Positions 1-5,253 of a stretch of DNA of 5,253 nt are shown piece after piece. Made by a program: the position numbers and the translations under genes. Source of the stretch: Treponema sp. GTDB taxonomy: Bacteria > Spirochaetota > Spirochaetia > Treponematales > Treponemataceae. Each line of letters begins with the position of its first letter. Positions within the stretch are counted from its first letter, which is position 1. The notes under the pieces were generated by a model. That model worked only from the letters and a program-made list of their open reading frames with translations, ran no database searches and had not been told where the DNA came from. Location: assembly GCA_016292805.1 (NCBI GenBank), contig JAEDFM010000073.1, positions 1 through 5,253 of the forward strand, given 5' to 3'.

Positions 1-2
1 TA

Positions 3-2357
3 ATTGCAGTTGGTTTTACTCTTGATGAAATTCCAAACTTTGTTACAAAGAAAACAGCTGCATGTTTTGAACCAGTTTTAGACTATGTTGTTGTAAAAAT
101 GCCAAAATTCCCATTTGAAAAGTTTGTTTATGCCAGCCGCAAGCTTGGTACTCAGATGAAAGCTACTGGTGAAGTTATGGCAATTGGGCAGAACTTTGAA
201 GAAGCAATTTTGAAGGCTGTTCGAGGTTGTGAACTTGGTGTTTCAGACTTGAATTACAAGGTTTTTGCTGCAGAAAACGATGACAAAATCCGTGAAAGAG
301 TTGGTCAGTGTACAGATCAGCGTATTTTTGCAATTTACCAGGCAATCAAACGTTGCTGCATGACAATTGAAGAAATCCACCAGGTTACAAAAGTTGATGA
401 ATGGTTCTTGTGGAAGCTTCAGAATATTGCCAATGCAGAAAAAGAAATGGCAACTATCGAAGGAAGCGTTAAAAATCAAGCCGACAGGGTTGATTTAGCT
501 TCCAACTTATTTTACCCTCCTCGCTCTTTCAAAATGGTAGATACTTGTGCCGGCGAATTTGATGCCGAAACTCCATATTTCTATTCTGTAAGCAACGGTG
601 AAAACGAGGCAGAACAGTTCATTAATGAATTGCACTCAGGGGTTTTAGGGGGCGGCAGCCACCTAGGCGAGGGGGTAGCGGAAAACTGCGCAGCAGGTTG
701 CAGCGAGGGGGAGACTTCCCCCGCCTATCAGTTCGATCCTATTTTCCATGGAATGACTTCTGCTAAAACTGATGCTAAAAATTCAAAAGGCACAATCGTT
801 GTTCTTGGTTCTGGTCCAATCCGTATTGGTCAGGGCATTGAGTTCGACTACTCTTCCGTACAGTGTATCTGGGCTTTGAAAAAACTTGGCTACGAAGTTG
901 CTATTATTAACAATAACCCGGAAACAGTTTCTACAGACTTTGATACTGCCGACCGTCTTTACTTTGAACCACTTACTCCAGTTGATGTAATGAATGTTCT
1001 TGCGGTAGAAAAACCAATTGGAGTTGTAGTTGCCTTTGGTGGTGGAACAGCAATCAAACTGGCAAATTATCTTGATAAACAAGGCATTAAGATTCTTGGT
1101 ACTAGTGCAGATGCCATTGACCTGGCTGAAGACCGGGAACGTTTTGACGAGCTTTGTGAACGCCTTGAAGTAAACCGTCCAAAAGGTCTTACTGTTCTTA
1201 CAGAAGTAGAAGCTTTGGAAGCTGCCGCAAAACTTGGCTACCCTGTTTTAATGCGACCATCTTATGTTTTGGGTGGACAGAATATGATTATTGCCCGCAG
1301 TAGTGCTGATATTAAAGAATACATGAAAATCATTCTTGCACAAAAAATCGAAAATCCTATCTTAATTGATAAATATATGGAAGGAATTGAGCTGGAAATT
1401 GACTGTATTTGTGATGGCGAAGACGTTTTGATTCCTGGAATCATGCAGCACGTTGAACGCACTGGTATCCACTCTGGTGACTCAATTGCGGTTTACCCTG
1501 CATGGTCGTTCACTCCAGAAATGGAAGAAGAAGTTGTAAAAAAATCTACAGCTATGGCTTTGGCCTTGGGTACAAAAGGGCTTACAAATATTCAGTGGCT
1601 TTTCTACAATGGTCAGCTTAATATTATTGAAGCAAACCCTCGCTCTTCCCGTACAGTTCCTTACCTTTCAAAGGTAACTGGCGTTCCAATGGTAGAGCTG
1701 GCAACTCGCGCTATGCTTGGGGAGAAAGTAAAAGATATGGGCTTTGGAACTGGTCTTTACCGCCACCCAGATTATTTTGCAGTAAAGGTTCCTGTATTCA
1801 GCTTTGAAAAATTGATGGATGTTGATACTCACCTTGGTCCAGAAATGAAGTCTACTGGTGAAGTTTTGGGTATTGCACCAACTCGCCAAGAAGCTATTTA
1901 TAAAGGAATGCTTGCTGCCGGTTGGAAAATGATTCACCCAGGAACTAATAAAGAACGTCCAGAAGCAGTTTTGTTTAGTGTACGTCAGTCTGATTTACCA
2001 GAACTTCCTGCACTTGCAAAAAAATATGCCGATTTAGGTTTCAAGCTTTATGCTACAAGCGGAAATGCCAGCACAATTGAACGCTCTGGTATGGAAGTAA
2101 CTTATGTAGCAAAGGTTCACGAAAACTATAACGACAATGTAATGACTTTGCTTGAAAGCGGCAAAATTGACTATGTAATTTCCACATCTGCTAAAGGTCG
2201 CGATCCTGTTGCTGAATCAGTTAAATTGCGCCGCCTTGCAGTTGAGCATGACATCGATTGTTTTACATCAATGGATACTGCAAATGCAATGGCAGACTGT
2301 CTTGCAAGTAAATTCAATTTTAGCAATTTCTGCTTAGTTGATATAAATCACTTCTAA
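3..2357 (+). CDS. carB: Carbamoyl-phosphate synthetase large subunit, 5'-truncated by window edge
   Basis: CarB makes carbamoyl phosphate from bicarbonate, ammonia (passed from the CarA glutaminase) and two ATP, feeding pyrimidine and arginine synthesis in the cytoplasm. The frame is open from base 3, so the ATG at 99 is internal; the first residues (IAVGFTLDE) align with E. coli CarB near residue 326. About 784 residues are visible. In order they hold the end of the first ATP-grasp half (VVVKMPKFPFEKF, QMKATGEVMAIG), the oligomerisation domain ending in MVDTCAGEF, an expanded linker, the second ATP-grasp half (GSGPIRIGQGIEFDY, NPETVSTDFDTADRLYFEP, RPSYVLGG, and IQW...IIEANPR, which keeps the Gln/Glu/Asn metal ligands), and the C-terminal MGS-like regulatory domain. 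Catalytic motifs are intact, so the enzyme is probably active. Compared with E. coli from memory, the linker is about 53 residues longer and the oligomerisation domain about 23 shorter. No frameshift is seen. Confidence 0.97.
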   Translation: MAVGFTLDEIPNFVTKKTAACFEPVLDYVVVKMPKFPFEKFVYASRKLGTQMKATGEVMAIGQNFEEAILKAVRGCELGVSDLNYKVFAAENDDKIRERVGQCTDQRIFAIYQAIKRCCMTIEEIHQVTKVDEWFLWKLQNIANAEKEMATIEGSVKNQADRVDLASNLFYPPRSFKMVDTCAGEFDAETPYFYSVSNGENEAEQFINELHSGVLGGGSHLGEGVAENCAAGCSEGETSPAYQFDPIFHGMTSAKTDAKNSKGTIVVLGSGPIRIGQGIEFDYSSVQCIWALKKLGYEVAIINNNPETVSTDFDTADRLYFEPLTPVDVMNVLAVEKPIGVVVAFGGGTAIKLANYLDKQGIKILGTSADAIDLAEDRERFDELCERLEVNRPKGLTVLTEVEALEAAAKLGYPVLMRPSYVLGGQNMIIARSSADIKEYMKIILAQKIENPILIDKYMEGIELEIDCICDGEDVLIPGIMQHVERTGIHSGDSIAVYPAWSFTPEMEEEVVKKSTAMALALGTKGLTNIQWLFYNGQLNIIEANPRSSRTVPYLSKVTGVPMVELATRAMLGEKVKDMGFGTGLYRHPDYFAVKVPVFSFEKLMDVDTHLGPEMKSTGEVLGIAPTRQEAIYKGMLAAGWKMIHPGTNKERPEAVLFSVRQSDLPELPALAKKYADLGFKLYATSGNASTIERSGMEVTYVAKVHENYNDNVMTLLESGKIDYVISTSAKGRDPVAESVKLRRLAVEHDIDCFTSMDTANAMADCLASKFNFSNFCLVDINHF
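637..727 (+). repeat. GC-rich palindromic element inserted in frame in carB
   Basis: This 91-base block has 61 G/C (67%), while its flanks and the rest of the window are clearly AT-richer. It folds on itself. A first hairpin pairs 646-652 with 659-665 around the loop CGGCAG, with one G-A mismatch. A second, longer arm pairs TAGGCG (664-669) with CGCCTA (722-727), then GGGG (671-674) with CCCC (718-721) past one bulged A. An inner CTGC/GCAG pair (686-689 with 700-703) and a perfect CTGCGCAG (686-693) lie inside. GAGGGGG occurs twice (669-675, 705-711). It is translated as a Gly/Ala/Ser/Glu-rich stretch, residues 212-242 of the visible protein, in the linker between the two synthetase halves, where E. 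coli CarB has nothing equivalent. It looks like a small dispersed repeat; copies elsewhere cannot be tested from this window. Confidence 0.7.
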
Positions 2358-2384
2358 TTTTCATTATATTACATATATTCCGCT

Positions 2385-2402
2385 GGGTAATAATAGTTAC
2401 CC
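2385..2402 (+). other. Hairpin just after carB
   Basis: GGGTAA (2385-2390) and TTACCC (2397-2402) form a perfect 6-bp stem with the loop TAATAG, 27 bases after the carB stop codon. No T-run follows, so it is at best a weak or factor-assisted terminator, or a 3'-end stabilising hairpin. Confidence 0.4.
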
Positions 2403-2406
2403 TTAC

Positions 2407-2444
2407 TGGTGACCTTTGATACATAAAAGTGACAAAAGTCACCA
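2407..2444 (+). other. Second hairpin in the carB-nfeD gap, with an alternative fold
   Basis: TGGTGAC (2407-2413) pairs with GTCACCA (2438-2444). After one C-A mismatch, TTTG (2415-2418) pairs with CAAA (2433-2436), closing a 14-base loop. A second GTGAC (2429-2433) can instead pair with the same GTCAC (2438-2442) across an AAAA loop, so the two folds exclude each other. No T-run follows directly. The hairpin could end or stabilise the carB transcript; an attenuator-like role is only a possibility. Confidence 0.4.
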
Positions 2445-2473
2445 TTGCCATTTATGCCTATAAGGATTATCAT
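2445..2473 (+). promoter_or_regulatory. Predicted sigma70-type promoter for the nfeD-qmcA operon
   Basis: TTGCCA (2445-2450, five of six bases of the -35 consensus) and TATCAT (2468-2473, five of six of the -10) are separated by exactly 17 bases. Transcription would begin near 2480, just upstream of the AGGAGG ribosome site (2483-2488), giving a leader of about 20 bases. The -35 box directly abuts the preceding hairpin. The call rests on sequence match and position only. Confidence 0.5.
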
Positions 2474-2500
2474 TAACTTGTCAGGAGGTACAAAAAGCTT

Positions 2501-2956
2501 ATGGATATTATTACGATTATGAATAATAACCTTCCCTGGTTGTGGGTTGCAGTAACGGTAATTTGTATCGTTATTGAAATTCTTACAATGTCTCTTACAA
2601 CAATATGGTTTGCTATAAGTAGCTTTGTAATGGTTTTTCTTGCATTCACACCTATTACATTTATTGTACAGGTTTTCCTATTTGTAGTTCTTTCTTTAAT
2701 TTTGTTGATTTTTACACGACCAATTGTGCAAAAAAAATTAGTACAAAAAAAGATTGCAACCAACTATGAACGGATTATTGGTCAGATTGGCATTGTAACC
2801 AAAAAAATTACGCTTTTGGAAAAAGGTACAATCAAAATTAATGGAATGGAATGGACTGCTGCAGTAAAAGAGGACATTGTTCTTGAAAAAGGCTGTAACT
2901 GTGAAATTGAAGAAATAGCAGGTGTTACTGCTTATGTAAAAAAAATAGGAGTGTAA
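2501..2956 (+). CDS. NfeD-family membrane protein (short, YbbJ-like)
   Basis: A 151-residue protein of the short NfeD type. Hydrophobic segments at about residues 12-30, 32-50 and 52-72 make a membrane anchor, followed by a basic stretch (RPIVQKKLVQKK) and a soluble C-terminal OB-fold at about 92-148. That fold shows the family pattern: IGQIGIV, then GTIKINGMEWTA, then a Gly-Cys turn and the closing strand AGVTAYVKKI. It lacks the N-terminal ClpP-like protease domain of long NfeD proteins, so it is a scaffold or partner and not a protease. Its gene lies two bases upstream of an SPFH gene, the usual pairing (as for E. coli ybbJ with qmcA), so the two products probably form one membrane complex. 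The start is set by AGGAGG (2483-2488), 12 bases before the ATG, a slightly long spacing; Met7 would be the alternative start. Family assignment is firm; physiological role is inferred. Confidence 0.88.
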   Translation: MDIITIMNNNLPWLWVAVTVICIVIEILTMSLTTIWFAISSFVMVFLAFTPITFIVQVFLFVVLSLILLIFTRPIVQKKLVQKKIATNYERIIGQIGIVTKKITLLEKGTIKINGMEWTAAVKEDIVLEKGCNCEIEEIAGVTAYVKKIGV

Positions 2957-2958
2957 AA

Positions 2959-3843
2959 ATGATTTATGTACTTATCGCTGTAATTGTTATTGCAATGATT
3001 TTGATTATTGCAAACATTAGAATTGTATCTCAGTCAGATGCTTATGTTATTGAACGACTTGGTGGTTACCATACTACCTGGAATGTTGGTTTACATGTAA
3101 AATTACCTTTACTTGACCGTATTGCAAAAAAGGTTTCTTTAAAGGAAAAGGTTTTTGACTTCCCTCCTCAGCCAGTTATTACAAAAGATAATGTTACAAT
3201 GATGATTGATACTGTAGTTTATTTCCAGATTACAGACCCAAAATTGTATACATACGGTGTTGAAAAACCAATTAATGCTTTGGAAAACCTTTCTGCAACA
3301 ACTTTGCGTAATATTATTGGTGAGCTTGAACTTGATGAATCGCTTACAAGCCGTGATGTAATCAACACAAAAATGCGTTCTATTCTTGATGAAGCAACTG
3401 ATCCTTGGGGAATTAAAGTAAACCGTGTAGAAGTTAAGAACATTGAACCACCACAGGCAATTCGCGAAGCCATGGAAAAACAGATGAAAGCTGAACGCGA
3501 ACGCCGTGAACAGATTCTTATTGCCGAAGGTCACAAGCAGTCTGCAATTCTGGAAGCTGAAGGTCAGAAACAGGCAATGATTCTTGCTGCCGAAGCTGAA
3601 AAAGAAGCTGCAGTTCAGAAAGCTATGGGTGAAGCTCAGGCTATTCTTGAAGTTCAGAAAGCTACTGCAGATGGTCTTAAAATGCTTAAAGAAGTTGAAA
3701 TGGACGAAGCGGTTCTTAAATTCCGCAGCCTTGAAACTATGGAAAAAGCAGCCAATGGTCAGGCAACAAAGATTATTGTACCTGCAGACTTCCAGAATTT
3801 AGCTGGTGTTGTAAGTGCACTTTCTGAAATTGCAAAGAAATAA
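2959..3843 (+). CDS. qmcA: SPFH/stomatin-family membrane protein, QmcA (paraslipin) type
   Basis: A 294-residue protein, close to the roughly 305 residues of E. coli QmcA. Residues 1-20 are one N-terminal membrane anchor without a cleavage site. The SPFH/band-7 domain spans about 22-175, with the family signatures ERLGGYH, VSLKEKVFDFP, VITKDNVTMMIDTVVYFQI, LRNIIGELELDE, and DEATDPWGIKVNRVEVKNI followed by PP. A charged Ala/Glu-rich helix (about 165-235) shows clear 11-residue repeats, and the C-terminus (IIVPADFQNLAGVVSALSEI) matches the QmcA-type tail. Such proteins assemble into membrane-bound ring or cage oligomers that organise membrane domains and may control FtsH-type proteolysis; the client here is unknown. 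AGGAG (2947-2951), inside the end of the upstream NfeD gene, lies 7 bases before the ATG, so the two genes are co-transcribed and probably co-translated. HflC is a less likely match because the partner is NfeD and not HflK. Confidence 0.92.
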   Translation: MIYVLIAVIVIAMILIIANIRIVSQSDAYVIERLGGYHTTWNVGLHVKLPLLDRIAKKVSLKEKVFDFPPQPVITKDNVTMMIDTVVYFQITDPKLYTYGVEKPINALENLSATTLRNIIGELELDESLTSRDVINTKMRSILDEATDPWGIKVNRVEVKNIEPPQAIREAMEKQMKAERERREQILIAEGHKQSAILEAEGQKQAMILAAEAEKEAAVQKAMGEAQAILEVQKATADGLKMLKEVEMDEAVLKFRSLETMEKAANGQATKIIVPADFQNLAGVVSALSEIAKK

Positions 3844-3856
3844 CATTTACATATTA

Positions 3857-3903
3857 TAAAATTGTATTAGTAAAGATATTAATTATTTCTATCTACAATT
3901 TTA
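3857..3903 (+). repeat. Perfect 10-bp AT-rich inverted repeat between qmcA and the lipoprotein gene
   Basis: TAAAATTGTA (3857-3866) is the exact reverse complement of TACAATTTTA (3894-3903), with a 27-base spacer that can add a short GATA/TATC inner pair (3875-3878 with 3890-3893). The right arm begins 17 bases before the lipoprotein ATG. It has no GC stem, so it is a poor intrinsic terminator, though the right arm supplies TTTT. A DNA-binding site for a dimeric regulator is an equally open reading. TACAAT (3894-3899) also resembles a -10 box, but no convincing -35 is seen. Confidence 0.4.
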
Positions 3904-3910
3904 AAGATTT

Positions 3911-5107
3911 ATGTTAAAAAAGCTTCTACCACTACTATCTTTATTTCTCTTTATATCATGTGATTTTTTATATGGTACATTAGAAGATATTTCTTCTGTG
4001 ACTAATAAAACTACATATAAAAGTTTTTCTCATTTGAAGAATCCTATTGTTATTAGTATGCCTGTTCATTCAACAAGATATTTGTTTCGTAATAAAAACA
4101 ATAATGCTAAAAGAGAAAAAGTTGGTGATATTTTTGTCATCATTGATTGGGAGACAAATGAAGTATATGATTGGTGTTTCTATGGAAACAGTAATCAAAC
4201 AGTATGGGATAGACCGGTAGAAGCTTGTCAAAATCCTGTTAGATATTTTAATCCAGTAATTGATAAAAATCAGATTATTGAACTTAATCCAAATAATACC
4301 ACTGTAACTACAATACCAGTTACAAACATTGGTTTATTTTACAACAATAATACACCTGGTGATTATTGTGTGATTGATTCTTATGGCTGGAACAATAATA
4401 CAGATTCAGAAGAAATTAATTTCAGACTGTTTGATTGTGAAAAGCAAACTTTTAGTTCTAATAAACTTTCACAACCTGTTAATTGTTCCAGTTATATTTC
4501 TATGCTTATCCCTGACAATATAGGTGATTTATGGTTTTCATATTTATTTGATGGATATGCATATGTTTCAAAACTTTGTTGTTCATCAGAAGAACTTATA
4601 ACTTTAGATTTAAGATTCCCATGTAAGAAAAATACAGAGGAGTCTAACTATGATTTTTCATGCAGTGTTTTGTATGCATGTAATTCTTATATTCTTCTAT
4701 CAAAGTTTCAACTGGGAAAAGGACCTTACAATGATAATAAATTATATAAAATAAATTTAATTAATAATGAAGTACAAGAAATTGACATTTCATTCTCTGA
4801 ATATAGTTTTTTATCAAGAATTGTAAAAATTGAAAATACCATTTATTGCATCATTAATAATTCTGATAACAATCAAAAATGTATCGATATATATCAATTG
4901 AATGAAGAAACTTTAACTTTAGAAAAATTAAATGATAATGAAAAATTTTTTATAAGTTATACTGATAATCTTTGGGTAAGAGATAATAGAATATACTTCA
5001 TGGATTCCTGGAATACAAAGAAAATATTCTATAATTATTTTGATGTCCAAACTTGTGAACAAGGCCAAGGTTGGACAATTATACAAGAGGATGTAATAAA
5101 AAATTAA
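3911..5107 (+). CDS. Putative lipoprotein of unknown function, Cys- and Asn-rich
   Basis: A 398-residue protein I do not recognise. Residues 1-16 are a short signal peptide (KK, then a Leu/Phe-rich core) ending FIS-Cys17, a lipobox with Phe at -3 of the relaxed kind accepted in spirochaetes, so it is probably lipid-anchored after export. Asp follows the Cys; in E. coli this retains lipoproteins in the inner membrane, but the rule may not hold here. The mature part has 13 further cysteines, one pair adjacent (KLCCSS), many Asn and aromatic residues, and alternating strand-like segments (DIFVIIDWETNEVYDW, KLYKINLINNEVQEIDI) that suggest a beta-propeller-like all-beta fold. No catalytic motif is visible. 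No Shine-Dalgarno precedes the ATG, unlike the two upstream genes; the ATG is preferred because the signal peptide begins there. Nine of ten Arg codons are AGA and the gene is very AT-rich, unlike its neighbours, suggesting separate origin or low expression. Confidence 0.8.
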   Translation: MLKKLLPLLSLFLFISCDFLYGTLEDISSVTNKTTYKSFSHLKNPIVISMPVHSTRYLFRNKNNNAKREKVGDIFVIIDWETNEVYDWCFYGNSNQTVWDRPVEACQNPVRYFNPVIDKNQIIELNPNNTTVTTIPVTNIGLFYNNNTPGDYCVIDSYGWNNNTDSEEINFRLFDCEKQTFSSNKLSQPVNCSSYISMLIPDNIGDLWFSYLFDGYAYVSKLCCSSEELITLDLRFPCKKNTEESNYDFSCSVLYACNSYILLSKFQLGKGPYNDNKLYKINLINNEVQEIDISFSEYSFLSRIVKIENTIYCIINNSDNNQKCIDIYQLNEETLTLEKLNDNEKFFISYTDNLWVRDNRIYFMDSWNTKKIFYNYFDVQTCEQGQGWTIIQEDVIKN

Positions 5108-5131
5108 ACATAACTTTTGTATTGACCAGAT

Positions 5132-5144
5132 TCTAGAGTCTAGA
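5132..5144. repeat. Short palindromic pair TCTAGA-G-TCTAGA
   Basis: Two copies of the self-complementary TCTAGA (5132-5137 and 5139-5144) separated by one G lie 24 bases after the lipoprotein stop codon. The spacer is too short for a stem using both whole copies, so a duplex site or chance is more likely than a terminator. The remaining bases to 5253 show small AT hairpins (TGTGT/ACACA at 5189-5201, TTGTA/TACAA at 5225-5239) but no gene or clear terminator. Confidence 0.2.
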
Positions 5145-5253
5145 TGTAAAAAATGGCAAAACAATCCCATCAGCAACGCTTAAATTATTGTGTTTTACAC
5201 ATAGTTGAATTTAAACTGCATTAGTTGTAAAATGTACAAATAAACACGGCAAA

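Noticed and set aside
637..727. The GC-rich block as an intrinsic terminator, CRISPR repeat or small RNA
   Set aside because: It lies inside an uninterrupted, conserved reading frame, has no T-run after the stem and no spaced repeats, so an in-frame inserted element explains it better.
99..2357. carB beginning at the ATG at 99
   Set aside because: The frame is open to the window edge, and the residues encoded from base 3 match conserved CarB sequence, so the ATG is an internal methionine.
2358..2500. A riboswitch or tRNA in the carB-nfeD gap
   Set aside because: No known aptamer core or cloverleaf can be made out; only two simple hairpins and a promoter are visible.
3584..3802. A second + frame reading within the SPFH gene
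   Set aside because: It overlaps the well-supported coiled-coil region out of frame; its Lys/Leu-rich composition is a shadow of the repeated GAA/GCT/AAA codons.
5132..5201. A terminator after the lipoprotein gene
   Set aside because: The TCTAGA pair has too short a spacer for a full stem, and the other small hairpins are AT-weak and lack a following T-run.
5153..5224. A 23-codon reading frame starting MAKQSHQQ after the lipoprotein
   Set aside because: No ribosome site, no recognisable product, and ORFs of this length are expected by chance in AT-rich DNA.

Overview
The window reads as chromosome of a moderately AT-rich bacterium. Codon use, Shine-Dalgarno-led housekeeping genes, a Cys-anchored lipoprotein with a loose lipobox and a GC-rich hairpin repeat together suggest a host-associated spirochaete of the Treponema kind. 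That taxonomic call is an inference from style, not a database match.

Layout, all genes on the + strand. Positions 3-2357 are the 3' three quarters of carB, the large subunit of carbamoyl-phosphate synthetase, cut by the left window edge. Its interdomain linker carries an in-frame GC-rich palindromic insert (637-727), the most unusual thing in the window. Positions 2358-2500 are a 143-base gap with two hairpins and a good sigma70-type promoter. Positions 2501-2956 and 2959-3843 form a two-gene operon with a 2-base gap: a short NfeD-family membrane protein and a QmcA-type SPFH (stomatin/paraslipin) protein. Positions 3844-3910 hold a perfect 10-bp AT inverted repeat. Positions 3911-5107 encode a Cys- and Asn-rich lipoprotein of unknown function. 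Positions 5108-5253 hold no gene I can support.

How the genes relate: carB belongs to pyrimidine/arginine supply and appears unrelated to what follows. The NfeD and SPFH proteins are a conserved pair; NfeD partners are thought to bind SPFH oligomers in the membrane and help organise membrane microdomains. The lipoprotein differs sharply in base composition and arginine codon use (AGA instead of CGN), so it looks like an accessory gene and not a member of the operon. I see no defence, CRISPR, transposase or RNA gene. The candidate for something little described is the carB insert, which resembles in principle the protein-coding palindromic elements known from Rickettsia.
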